A stretch of DNA of 64,000 nt from Clostridia bacterium (GTDB lineage: Bacteria > Bacillota_A > Clostridia > UBA1212 > UBA1255). The translations under genes and the position numbers were made by a program. Below are positions 16,760 to 25,098 of the stretch, one piece after another. The notes under the pieces were generated by a model that was not told the origin of the DNA, did not search any database, and saw nothing but the letters and a program-made list of their open reading frames with translations. The DNA lies in the NCBI GenBank assembly GCA_017522515.1, contig JAFWZH010000035.1, forward strand, positions 9,887-73,886. The letters are read 5' to 3'. Each line of letters starts with the position of its first letter. The first letter of the stretch is position 1.

Positions 16760-17980
16760 ATGAATACGATTTTTAACGAAAATACTTATTTTGATTACTT
16801 TAAAAATTTCAATGCCGCTCTTAATCGTGCTGCAAAAGCAGATGCCATAATTAAACATCTGAAATTCCGTGGTGTTCCGGAGGGAAGCGTAGTTTTCAGT
16901 AGCCCTAGGAGAAAACATATTTTAGCAAGCGGCGAAGAAAAAGAGTATGTGTATACAAATGCGTATTTGTATATAAAGGGCAATAAGTATTATATAAGTA
17001 AGAAGTTTCCATATCCCAAAAAAAATGACGGTAGAGATTTAAATGACTACACTAATCCTGCAAATCATTTGTTTTTGTTAGCGCGTTTTTGGATGAGAAT
17101 GCTGGCTAAAGAAATATTGAATATCAGTTTATATTGTGCAAAAATGTTGGCCAAATTACTAAATTCAATTAAATCTCGGGAGCTGCCTCGAATTAAATTT
17201 GAAGAATATATGCACGATTACTTTGATGATTTTTGGCAGTCAGAGGACAACCGGCTTTTGGCAAATTCAATTGATGATTTTTTAGATATGCCTGCGGACA
17301 AGCAGTTACACGCACTGGATTTACGCCCTACAGTTGAGTCTGCAGATGCCGCAAGTTTTGCAGAGCAAATTGACGAAATGGAGCAAAGAAATTCTAATAC
17401 TATAAAACCTAATTTGAGAGTGACTACCCACATTGATAGACAACATAAGAATAAGAAACATGTTTGGTACAAAATACGCGATAATAAAAATACAAAAAAA
17501 AAGAAGCGACGACTTGAGTTAGGTTCAGAAGATATTGGAGAAACTGAGCAACAAGAAAATGCAAAAAATGATTTAAAACATACTTTTAATTGTTCGATTA
17601 TTAATGATTGCGGAGAACAGCTACGTTCAAAAAATGAGGTGATTGCCGCACGCTGTGCCCATGATTGTGGATTATGTTATGAACTGGAGCCATTTTATCC
17701 GGAATCTTTTTGGCGCGCAGACTTACTTTTGAATGTGAACGGACGGAAAGTGTACGTTGAAATCGCAGGCAGTCGTGATAAGCCTGATTATGAGAGACAT
17801 TTAAAAGAAAAAATGTCATACGCCCAAGAAAAAGGATTAAGTTTAGTAGTTATTGATATGACCGCATATCCTGACAGAACCGGTAAAACTTTTATGAGAA
17901 TGAATTACTCGACCATTTGCAGGATTTTTTTATATATCCGATTAGGAATGTTGAAGGAAGGTATTGTTTGGCCTTATTGA
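16760..17980 (+). CDS. Uncharacterised protein with C-terminal PD-(D/E)XK nuclease-like fold
   Basis: A 406-residue protein with a good ribosome binding site (GGAGGG, 6 nt). Residues about 18-135 (KADAIIKHLKFR, P-x-G-S, then Y-rich strands and a helical LARFWMRMLAKE segment) match the N-terminal layout of a large uncharacterised clostridial family. A charged, variable middle follows (about 190-285, with KNTKKKKRRLE). Residues about 300-380 look like a PD-(D/E)XK core: Glu in LRSKNEVIAAR, Asp in WRADLLLNV, E-x-A-G in VYVEIAGSRD, and Lys in LKEKMSYAQ. The metal-site residues seem retained. No partner gene, transposase or methylase is adjacent. It stands alone with palindromic repeats on both sides. 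Function unknown; DNA cleavage is an inference from the fold. Confidence 0.6.
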   Translation: MNTIFNENTYFDYFKNFNAALNRAAKADAIIKHLKFRGVPEGSVVFSSPRRKHILASGEEKEYVYTNAYLYIKGNKYYISKKFPYPKKNDGRDLNDYTNPANHLFLLARFWMRMLAKEILNISLYCAKMLAKLLNSIKSRELPRIKFEEYMHDYFDDFWQSEDNRLLANSIDDFLDMPADKQLHALDLRPTVESADAASFAEQIDEMEQRNSNTIKPNLRVTTHIDRQHKNKKHVWYKIRDNKNTKKKKRRLELGSEDIGETEQQENAKNDLKHTFNCSIINDCGEQLRSKNEVIAARCAHDCGLCYELEPFYPESFWRADLLLNVNGRKVYVEIAGSRDKPDYERHLKEKMSYAQEKGLSLVVIDMTAYPDRTGKTFMRMNYSTICRIFLYIRLGMLKEGIVWPY

Positions 17981-18015
17981 AGATTTTGGGTAAGTCGGTA
18001 TGGTATTTTTTTTGC

Positions 18016-18123
18016 GCACGAAACGTTCGTGCAAAAACTTGTGAAAATTGTTCGAACGATAATAGACTATGTTTTTCAATTTTATGTTAGTATATTTCTT
18101 TTTGTTTTTTGCACGAACATTAG
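18016..18123. repeat. Family A repeats downstream of the PD-(D/E)XK gene
   Basis: A copy at about 18019-18058 contains TTCGTGCAAAAA and TTGTTCGAACG. It is joined to a perfect 7-bp inverted repeat GCACGAA/TTCGTGC (18016-18032). A weaker copy lies at about 18083-18123, with TTTTTTGCACGAACATTAG as its right arm. Confidence 0.7.
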
Positions 18124-18155
18124 GTTAAGGGTTAATAGTTCTGGTTGTTATTTGC

Positions 18156-18184
18156 TTGTAGTTTGTTTGAATTTATTGTATACT
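18156..18184 (+). promoter_or_regulatory. Putative sigma-A promoter of galM
   Basis: TTGTAG (18156-18161) and TATACT (18179-18184) with 17-nt spacing, about 40 nt before the galM ATG, which is preceded by AAGAGG. Confidence 0.6.
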
Positions 18185-18223
18185 TCTAAAGACTTATATA
18201 ATTAAAAGAAAAGAGGTTTTTTC

Positions 18224-19267
18224 ATGGCAATTATTAAAAGCTTGTTTGGTAAGATAGGTGAAAAAGATGTTTATTCTTACAAAATTGAAGCTGCAGGCGA
18301 TGCGTTTGTAGAAATTCTCAATTTTGGTTGCAGAGTAAGGCAAATTGTTGTTCCGGATAGATATGGTGTTTTGGCAAATACGGTTTTGGGATGTGACACA
18401 CCTCAAGAATATTTTTTATCAGACAGCGAGTATTTCGGTGCAGTTGTAGGTAGATATGCAAACAGAATCCGCAATGGTAAATACACAGACAGAACCGGAA
18501 CACACCAGCTGGTACAAAATGAAGGTCGCAATCATATTCACGGAGGCATAGAAGGCTTCCATAATATGATTTGGGATTGCACAAAAACTACAGACGACAC
18601 TATTACTTTTGAGGCAATGCAGCCTGATGGCACAGCCGGTTTCCCCGGAAATCTCAGCATGGTTCTGACATATAGATTTTATAAATGTGAAGAAAAATAT
18701 GTTTTAGAAATGGTTCTCAATGGTCAAAGTGACAAAGATACACTCTTTAATCCTACAAATCATTCCTATTTCAATTTAAATACAGTTCAAGATGATGTTG
18801 CTGATCATAATTTGACGATTTTTGCAGACAAATATACTCCAATTGATGATGAAATTATGCCCACAGGCGAAATTCTCCCCGTAGATGGTTATATGGACTT
18901 CCGCAAACCCAAGTCAATTATAGGAACAATTAAGTCAGCATACGCAGGAGAATTTACAGAAATCACCAGCAAGAATGGTATTGACCATAACTTTATTATT
19001 AAAAATGAAGCTGAAAATATGACAAAAATAGCAGTGCTTGAGTCTTCGGAATCCGGACGCAAAATGGAAGTTTATTCCAACGCTCCCGGTGTTCAGCTGT
19101 ATACAGGAAATCATCTTACACCAAAGCATAAAGGAATTTGCCTGGAACCCCAGTATTTTCCGGATTCGGTAAATGCAACAGATAATCCCCTTCTTGCTCC
19201 GTACCCATTTCTCAATGCAGGTGACACAGCTACATTTAAAGTTACATACGACTTTACTATAATATAA
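18224..19267 (+). CDS. galM: Aldose 1-epimerase (galactose mutarotase)
   Basis: Interconverts alpha and beta anomers of galactose or related aldoses. The 347 residues carry the family's signature segments: GRYANRIRNGKY, QNEGRNHIHGGIEGFHNMIWD (catalytic His), FNPTNHSYFNL, GIDHNFI, and CLEPQYFPDSVN (the catalytic Glu region). It is monocistronic on the plus strand, converging with the RNase G-like gene 3 bp beyond its stop. No other Leloir pathway gene is nearby, so its sugar is unresolved. Confidence 0.95.
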   Translation: MAIIKSLFGKIGEKDVYSYKIEAAGDAFVEILNFGCRVRQIVVPDRYGVLANTVLGCDTPQEYFLSDSEYFGAVVGRYANRIRNGKYTDRTGTHQLVQNEGRNHIHGGIEGFHNMIWDCTKTTDDTITFEAMQPDGTAGFPGNLSMVLTYRFYKCEEKYVLEMVLNGQSDKDTLFNPTNHSYFNLNTVQDDVADHNLTIFADKYTPIDDEIMPTGEILPVDGYMDFRKPKSIIGTIKSAYAGEFTEITSKNGIDHNFIIKNEAENMTKIAVLESSESGRKMEVYSNAPGVQLYTGNHLTPKHKGICLEPQYFPDSVNATDNPLLAPYPFLNAGDTATFKVTYDFTII

Positions 19268-19270
19268 AAA

Positions 19271-20410
19271 TCAACTTCGTTTACGAGAAATTTCGATAAG
19301 ACCCAATTGAGTGATACCGGCAATTTCCGGCTTTGAAGGATCAATAAGAGCGAGCCCGCGCATAAAATCAACAAGCGCGGGCCTGTCTTTTTTATTTTCG
19401 GGTTCTATAAAATCACAAATTATAATACCACCTATGTCGCGAAGTCTAAGTTGGCGCATAATTTCTGTTGCAGCCTCAAGATTTACTTTATGATAAGATA
19501 AATTTGACTTTGATGAATTCACATCAATAACTGTGAGTGCTTCTGTTTTTTCTATAACAATATCGGCCCCTGATTTAAGATAAACCTTACGTCCAAGTAA
19601 GGAAGGAACAACATTATCAATAGACTTAACAGAAAAAATACGATTGGGAATAAATTCCAATTTAGGAATAAGATCAGAAAATTCGCTTTTAATTTTATCA
19701 AGCATTTCTGTAGTATCAGCTGAAACTTTTGTATACGAAGAAATGGGATATTTGAGAATTTCTGACAAAATTGGATTTCGCTCATAAATCAGACCTACCC
19801 TACCGACTGATACAAAAGAATTAAATTTTTGCAAAACAGATTGCCAAAAATCACACAAATTGGAATAATCACCAATAATTTCCTTCGCAGAAGCCGTTTC
19901 GCTTTCGGTACGGAAAATCATGGAATATTCAGGTAAGGCAGAATCGAGAAAAAAAGATTCGCCGAGCGCAGCGAGGCGCTCACGTGCGACGCAGTCGCGA
20001 ATTTTACCGGAAATATTAATATTAATGTTTTTCTCACATGGCAGTAAAACTGTGTAAACACCTGCAAGGCGAATTTGGGTACTAATCTGCGCTCCCTTTT
20101 TACCTCTGGGAGCAGAAGTAATCTGTGCCAAACAAAAATCACCTACGCGAAGCTGTTTTGTAGTTGCTTTCATGATATCAGAAACAGGCAAAAGCGCGCG
20201 CCTGCTTCCGTCGCCGATATCAACAAAATAAGAATTTAATTGCGGCGCATACTCTGTTATACGCGCCGCAAAAATATTAGAAGTCATGAATTTACTATTG
20301 TCGGAAACTTTATAAAGAACAGCCTCGCCGTTCTCGGTAATTATTATTTCCGATGTACCGCGAATTATGCACTCTCTTTTAAAATTACCAGAATTGCCGG
20401 ATTTTTCCAA
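19271..20410 (-). CDS. rng: Short ribonuclease E/G family endoribonuclease
   Basis: A 379-residue RNase E/G relative. The S1-like domain lies near 40-120 (ARITEYAPQLNSYFVDIGDGSRRALLPVSD). The two catalytic Mg-binding Asp residues are seen in LTVIDVNSSKS and GGIIICDFIEP. It stops right after GLIEISRKRS, where the zinc-link Cys pair and dimer region of longer RNase G begin, so it lacks the Zn-link. RNase G matures 16S rRNA 5' ends and initiates mRNA decay. The start is TTG, supported by AGGAG at 6 nt. It follows rhaB by 25 nt and may be co-transcribed with it. Confidence 0.88.
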   Translation of the reverse strand: MEKSGNSGNFKRECIIRGTSEIIITENGEAVLYKVSDNSKFMTSNIFAARITEYAPQLNSYFVDIGDGSRRALLPVSDIMKATTKQLRVGDFCLAQITSAPRGKKGAQISTQIRLAGVYTVLLPCEKNININISGKIRDCVARERLAALGESFFLDSALPEYSMIFRTESETASAKEIIGDYSNLCDFWQSVLQKFNSFVSVGRVGLIYERNPILSEILKYPISSYTKVSADTTEMLDKIKSEFSDLIPKLEFIPNRIFSVKSIDNVVPSLLGRKVYLKSGADIVIEKTEALTVIDVNSSKSNLSYHKVNLEAATEIMRQLRLRDIGGIIICDFIEPENKKDRPALVDFMRGLALIDPSKPEIAGITQLGLIEISRKRS

Positions 20411-20435
20411 AATAAACTCCTACTCTTATATCGAA

Positions 20436-21911
20436 TCATTTACCTTGGAGCTTTAAAAGCTTCGCATAAGCAGCCTCCCAAGCGTCTCCATCTTTCGGTA
20501 AGTACTCATCAATATCAAAAGAATTACGAACAACTTCACGAGCCTCTGCAAGAGACTTAACAGCACCCAATGAAATAAGCTGAGTTGCAATATTTCCGAT
20601 AGCTGTTGCTTCAACGGGGCCTGCATAAACAGGTCTGTTAATAGCATTCGCTGTAAATTGATTCAAAAGTTTATTCTGACAACCTCCACCCACAACGTGA
20701 AGAGCCGGAATTGTGTAACCAACAATTTCCTCTAAGCCTTCAATTGCCTGACGATACTTCAAAGCCAAACTCTCATTCACACAACGGATAATTTCGCCCT
20801 TTGTCTGGGGAACATACTGGCCTGTTTCTGCGCAATATTCTTGGATTTTCTTAGGCATATTGTAGGGCTCAAAAAATCTCGCATCATCAACATCAATTAT
20901 GCAAGCAAACGGAGCCGCCTGAGCTGCCTCTTCCGTCAATCCGCCAAAAGTTACCGTTTCGCCCTGTTTTTCCCAATGGCGCTTGCACTCCTGCGTAATC
21001 CACAAGCCCATAATGTTCTTGAGAAGACGAACATTATTATTAATTCCACCCTCGTTTGTATAATTAAGCTCACGCATTTTGTCGTTAATTACGGGCTCAT
21101 CAAGCTCCAAGCCAAGCAATGACCATGTGCCGCTGCTCAAGTACGCACTCTTCGTATCATAAAACGGAACGGAAACAACTGCGCTTCCGGTGTCGTGCTC
21201 CGCTACGGCAATAACGGGAACAGGCTTAACGCCAAGCTCCTCGCAAATGCTGTCAGTGAGCGGTCCCACCTGTGTTCCGGCCGGAATAACCTCAGGCAAA
21301 ATATCCGTATTGATTCCGGGAATGACTTTTTTTATCAAATCCTTTGCCCAATCGCCTTTTACCGGATCATATAATTGAGAAGTACTTGTAATTGTATATT
21401 CACAATATTTTTTACCTGTCAAGAAGTAGTTAAACAGGTCAGGAATAAATAGCAATGTATCAGCATTTTCTAAAAGTACGCTATTACTTTCCTTCATTGC
21501 CAAAAGTTGGTAAAGCGTATTAAACTTCTGGAAAGCAATACCTGTAGTGTCAAAAATTTCCTTTGCTGAGGAGCGCTCACAAGCAAGTTCAATCATGCCA
21601 TCTGTGCGAGAATCACGGTAATGAACAGGGTTGCCCAAAAGTTCGCCTTCTTTAGAAAGAAGTCCGAAATCAACGCCCCATGTATCAATACCAATTGATG
21701 ATATATCGCTATGGCCTGCATTATACGTATTTATTATTCCCTTTTTGAGCTCAAAAAACAATCGCAAAAAATCCCAAGTGAATGTTTCGTTCATCATTAC
21801 AGGGTCACTACCAAAGCGATGAAGCTCTGTAAGTGTGATTTTTTTGCCATCAAACTCGCCCAAAATAGCTCTGCCGCTGCTTGCACCGTAGTCAAATGCC
21901 AATACTTTCAT
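20436..21911 (-). CDS. rhaB: Rhamnulokinase
   Basis: A FGGY-family sugar kinase of 491 residues phosphorylating L-rhamnulose at C1. Seen are the N-terminal ATPase motif FDYGASSGRAILGEFDG, FTWDFLRLF, the substrate region IDTWGVDFGLL with YRDSRTDG, and the C-terminal ADP-binding segments AEHDTGSAV and VVGGGCQNKLLNQFTA. It lies 37 nt after the zinc dehydrogenase. Rhamnose isomerase is not present in this window. A class II aldolase is encoded 40 kb away at 62.3 kb. A related ketose kinase activity cannot be excluded. Confidence 0.9.
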   Translation of the reverse strand: MKVLAFDYGASSGRAILGEFDGKKITLTELHRFGSDPVMMNETFTWDFLRLFFELKKGIINTYNAGHSDISSIGIDTWGVDFGLLSKEGELLGNPVHYRDSRTDGMIELACERSSAKEIFDTTGIAFQKFNTLYQLLAMKESNSVLLENADTLLFIPDLFNYFLTGKKYCEYTITSTSQLYDPVKGDWAKDLIKKVIPGINTDILPEVIPAGTQVGPLTDSICEELGVKPVPVIAVAEHDTGSAVVSVPFYDTKSAYLSSGTWSLLGLELDEPVINDKMRELNYTNEGGINNNVRLLKNIMGLWITQECKRHWEKQGETVTFGGLTEEAAQAAPFACIIDVDDARFFEPYNMPKKIQEYCAETGQYVPQTKGEIIRCVNESLALKYRQAIEGLEEIVGYTIPALHVVGGGCQNKLLNQFTANAINRPVYAGPVEATAIGNIATQLISLGAVKSLAEAREVVRNSFDIDEYLPKDGDAWEAAYAKLLKLQGK

Positions 21912-21948
21912 CTATATCCGTCCTTTCGTGAACTAACCGATTGCTCTA

Positions 21949-23211
21949 TTAGATTGCTTTTGCATTAGCAAGGAGATACTTCTCTGCCTCAGCATTCCAA
22001 AGCATGTTATGGCGTTTGCAGATTTCAGCAAGATTTTTGAAGAGATCATCTGTCTCGCCCAACTTCTCAAAATCAGCAATGGCTGTAAGAGGTAAATCAA
22101 TATTTGTATAAACAAGCTTCTTACCACCGGGGATTTTAGGAAGATTCATTACAGTATCAACTACGCAATTAAGTCCGCCAATATGTGTGATCATTGAAGC
22201 TGTATTGAGAAGTCCCTTATTCATCATTTCAATGGACTCAATCATGTCTGCTGTATTACCACCGCTTGTACCAACAACGTGTGTTGAACCGTAGTGAACA
22301 TTATAGAAGTTAAACTCAGCTTTAAACTCTGAATTTGCAGGGCCTGCAAAGAAGTTGAGACATCCGTCTTTGCCAAGGAGTCTGTCACCCATTTCAACAA
22401 CAGGTCTAACAGGGGCAAATACCATAACGTCATCAAATCCCTTATTATCTGTAAGGCTCATAATATAGCTCTCTGCATCAGGTGTTGTTGCTGTGTTAAC
22501 ATAAACGAGTTTAACACCGTTCTTAGCAGCTTCTTCTACTGTATAAATTGAAGCGGCTCTTTGGAGTCTTGCTTCATCAATATCTGTTACAACGAGAAGG
22601 CCGGGTTTTCTATCGCAATGAATTGCATAGTCAATTGCACCGATACCCATTGGTCCAACTCCTGCAAGTATAGCCATGTTACCGCCCTCTACAATTCCCA
22701 TATTGTGAACATAAGAACCATTCTTTGTATGATACATAGCGTGATATGTACCTACGATACAAGACATAGGCTCTGCTACACTACCATAGAAGAATGCGTC
22801 GTTATTATAGTCAAGAAGGCAATTTGTCTCCATAACCTCGTTAGGAATTACAACGTATGTTGCTGCGCCTCCGATATATTGGTATGAATATCCGGGTGCA
22901 TAAAGTGAACCTTTATAGTTCATCGCCGGCTGAATAGAGAACTTCTGTCCGGGTTTAAACTTATGCTGCCACTTAGCACCAACCTCAATAATTTCTCCAC
23001 AGAATTCATGTCCTACGATTACAGGATTCTTATCAATGTCCTCGGGAACTCTCTTATGATCTGAGCCCTGCTCCATTGCTTTGTATGTTGACATACATAC
23101 GCTGTCTGAAATAATATGTGCCAGAATTTGGTCATCCTGAATTGCAGGCAACTCAAACTCTTCAAGTCTTAAATCTTCTTTACCATACAATCTAACTGCT
23201 TTAGTTTTCAT
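21949..23211 (-). CDS. Zinc-dependent medium-chain dehydrogenase (L-sorbose-1-phosphate reductase-like)
   Basis: A 420-residue MDR-superfamily protein. Catalytic zinc ligands are plausible in DSVCMSTYKAMEQG and VGHEFCGEIIEVG. The nucleotide domain begins near MAILAGVGPMGIGAIDYAI. Sequence order and length fit the family commonly called L-sorbose 1-phosphate reductase, which would interconvert phosphorylated ketoses and hexitols. The start at 23211 has AGGAGG 10 nt upstream. The longer frame to 23250 lacks a ribosome binding site. It is the first gene of a set with rhaB, suggesting a shared deoxy-sugar or ketose pathway, but the true substrate is not determinable here. Confidence 0.8.
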   Translation of the reverse strand: MKTKAVRLYGKEDLRLEEFELPAIQDDQILAHIISDSVCMSTYKAMEQGSDHKRVPEDIDKNPVIVGHEFCGEIIEVGAKWQHKFKPGQKFSIQPAMNYKGSLYAPGYSYQYIGGAATYVVIPNEVMETNCLLDYNNDAFFYGSVAEPMSCIVGTYHAMYHTKNGSYVHNMGIVEGGNMAILAGVGPMGIGAIDYAIHCDRKPGLLVVTDIDEARLQRAASIYTVEEAAKNGVKLVYVNTATTPDAESYIMSLTDNKGFDDVMVFAPVRPVVEMGDRLLGKDGCLNFFAGPANSEFKAEFNFYNVHYGSTHVVGTSGGNTADMIESIEMMNKGLLNTASMITHIGGLNCVVDTVMNLPKIPGGKKLVYTNIDLPLTAIADFEKLGETDDLFKNLAEICKRHNMLWNAEAEKYLLANAKAI

Positions 23212-23335
23212 TATAAAAAGCCTCCTAAAAAAACTATGATGTAAAATCATGTTAATTGTACCACACCTGTTCTCAAATTTAAAGCCTTAATTTAAATAAA
23301 AAGTAAGCTTCTGATTAAGCTTATGATTGTGCTGT

Positions 23336-23447
23336 CTAACATTCGTGCAAAAACATCAAGTTTTTATACGAATGTTAGCTTGTTGATTTTAGTTATTATA
23401 CTGTCTATCTTTCGTGCAAAAATTTCAAGTTTTTATACGAATGTTAG
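23336..23447. repeat. Two tandem copies of family A palindromic repeat (best-preserved copies)
   Basis: Copies at 23336-23378 and 23405-23447 are 43 bp each with a 69-bp period. The first is CTAACATTCGTGCAAAAA, 7 nt, then TTTTTATACGAATGTTAG. Arms pair over 11 bp outside and 5 A/T pairs inside, with a GC/AT mismatch between them. The T-run is inside the loop side of the hairpin, so these are not terminators. The remainder of the interval between the dehydrogenase and the pilus-operon terminator shows no gene. Confidence 0.9.
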
Positions 23448-23511
23448 CTCGTTGATTTTTGGTTATGATTTATCAGAGCCTTTAGATATGCAAAAAAAGA
23501 ATAAAAATGGC

Positions 23512-23536
23512 AAAAAAAAAGGAACCTTGCGGTTCT
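23512..23536 (-). terminator. Terminator of the pilus operon
   Basis: Minus-strand hairpin AGAACC-GCAA-GGTTCC followed directly by nine T, about 30 nt after the stop of the last pilus-locus gene. Confidence 0.85.
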
Positions 23537-23566
23537 ATTTATAAAAATTTATATTATATTACATCT

Positions 23567-24160
23567 TTAAAAACTTACGGTACATCTAACAAGTAGATAT
23601 TTCGACTCACCGGAGCTACGAACAAAAATTGTTAAATCAAATTCACCGTTTTTGAGCTTTTCATCTGTAGCATTGTCGGAATGCTGTATTGCGGTAACTT
23701 TGTATTCGTACTTACCCCCTGACATATCCGTTAAATAAATGACATCATCAATCTCCATATCTTCAACAAAAGACATTTGTCCTTCTTCGTCAGACGAGCC
23801 TATAATTAAAGTCTTGTCATAGATGCTACCCGTATATCTGCAAGGAGCAGCTTCAACATCTCCCAATTTCCAAGAGGAAACAACTGGTAACTCAAATTTA
23901 TGTTGCGGAACTTCAAGTAAAGCAACATAATTATTACCATCAACTTCAAGTGATGGCATCATATTATTTCCGCGTTCTTCTGGGACACGTTCTACAATTT
24001 CAGGAATAGACGCTTTAATCTTTTCTACAGCTACAATAGCATCTTCTCTCATGTTGCTTTGCGAGAGTTCAGCATAAATCAATGCCCCTGCCGCAAAAAG
24101 CACGGCAAAGGCACCAACTATAATCAAAATTAATGATAAAAAATGTTTTTTTGTTTTCAT
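23567..24160 (-). CDS. Sortase-fold membrane protein lacking catalytic His and Cys (pseudo-sortase)
   Basis: A 197-residue protein with one N-terminal membrane segment (about 8-31), a spacer, and a sortase-like beta-barrel: YVALLEVPQHKFELPVVSSW (78-97), APCRYTGSIYDKTLIIG, YEYKV and DLTIFVRSSGES. In active relatives the strand after PCRYTGS reads VIAxHN and the last motif reads LTLFTCTYGG. Here the His position is Ser (GSS, 121-123) and the Cys position is Arg181. Arg192 (LVRC) remains. It therefore probably cannot perform transpeptidation and may bind sorting signals or partner sortases. It is the last gene of the pilus operon and overlaps the upstream CnaB gene by 4 nt (ATGA). Confidence 0.75.
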   Translation of the reverse strand: MKTKKHFLSLILIIVGAFAVLFAAGALIYAELSQSNMREDAIVAVEKIKASIPEIVERVPEERGNNMMPSLEVDGNNYVALLEVPQHKFELPVVSSWKLGDVEAAPCRYTGSIYDKTLIIGSSDEEGQMSFVEDMEIDDVIYLTDMSGGKYEYKVTAIQHSDNATDEKLKNGEFDLTIFVRSSGESKYLLVRCTVSF

Positions 24161-25098
24161 ACGGACTCTGATTCTTTCTTGTGTCTAATAATACCAACAA
24201 CAATTAAAAGCACACCTGAAATACAGATTGCAATAATGTAAGGCTGAGCATTAAAAGAATCACCTGTAGGAGGTTCAACAGGAATAAATGTATTTGTTAC
24301 TACAAAAGTAGCATCCTTTTTCTCTAATGTAAGAGTATATCCTTCGGGAACATTACGCTCAACAACTGTCCAAACACTACCGTCATCAAGACCAATCCAA
24401 GAGTATTTCCAATCATTGTCTTTAGAAAGTTTCACAGTTTCAACGATTTCGCCATCCTTGAAAATCTCAATTTCAACAGCGGCAGGACGCTTATCCTCAT
24501 TGCCGGAATCCTTCCATAATTTGATAACACTGTACTCTATTTCTTCGTATACAGGCTCATGATATACAGATTTGGGTGTTGCATCAACATCGTAAACCCA
24601 CTTATCTGCCTCGTCAAGACCGGGAACAGAAATCAAGAAATCAGCAAACTCTATTGTGCCATCATCAATGTAATCTGTAATGATTCCACCAACAAGATAC
24701 AGACCAACGCTAAGATTCTCAAATGAAGCAACACCATCTGCATTTGTTGTAACAGTTGCAGTAGCAACCAAAGAATCTGCAGCAATGTAAGCAACAAGAG
24801 TATCACGAACAGCGTTCCATTCATCTTGTGTCTTAATATTCTCAATATCAATAGGATATTCGTCAAACATATCAGTCAACTCATACACACCCACGCGTGT
24901 AAAATCAGCAACCTTATAGACCTTGATTTCCTCACCCTCAAAGAACGTCTCGTCATACTTATACGTCAAATTGAGAGTGCATGGTTCATCAAGTTCAACA
25001 AGTTCTCTTGCTGATGTAGGTACGGAAAATGCAAGTGTCAAAATCAAACAAGCAACCAATACCACAAATGCTTTACGAAGATTCTTTTTTCTTTCCAT
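24157..25098 (-). CDS. CnaB-domain surface protein with variant sorting signal (ancillary pilus subunit)
   Basis: A 313-residue exported protein: signal peptide (LRKAFVVLVACLILTLAFSVPTSA), an N-terminal pilin-like beta domain (about 30-165) with YKVADF and the SVGLYLVGG strand, a CnaB domain (about 185-270, YSVIKLWKDSGNEDKRPAAVEIEIF to TFVVTNTF), and a C-terminal anchor of VEPPTGDS, a hydrophobic span and HKKESES. The sorting motif is EPPTG, not LPxTG. The start at 25098 is set by AAGGAG at 9 nt and lies within the end of the sortase gene (26-nt overlap). Likely a pilus base or minor subunit. The neighbouring sortases are its probable handlers. Confidence 0.75.
   Translation of the reverse strand: MERKKNLRKAFVVLVACLILTLAFSVPTSARELVELDEPCTLNLTYKYDETFFEGEEIKVYKVADFTRVGVYELTDMFDEYPIDIENIKTQDEWNAVRDTLVAYIAADSLVATATVTTNADGVASFENLSVGLYLVGGIITDYIDDGTIEFADFLISVPGLDEADKWVYDVDATPKSVYHEPVYEEIEYSVIKLWKDSGNEDKRPAAVEIEIFKDGEIVETVKLSKDNDWKYSWIGLDDGSVWTVVERNVPEGYTLTLEKKDATFVVTNTFIPVEPPTGDSFNAQPYIIAICISGVLLIVVGIIRHKKESESV

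Noticed and set aside
18224..20410. galM and the RNase G-like gene as one operon
   Set aside because: They are convergent, with stops 3 bp apart, so they cannot share a transcript.
23336..23447. Family A hairpins as Rho-independent terminators
   Set aside because: The T-run lies inside the hairpin, pairing with the A-run, and not after the stem. A separate true terminator is found at 23512-23536.
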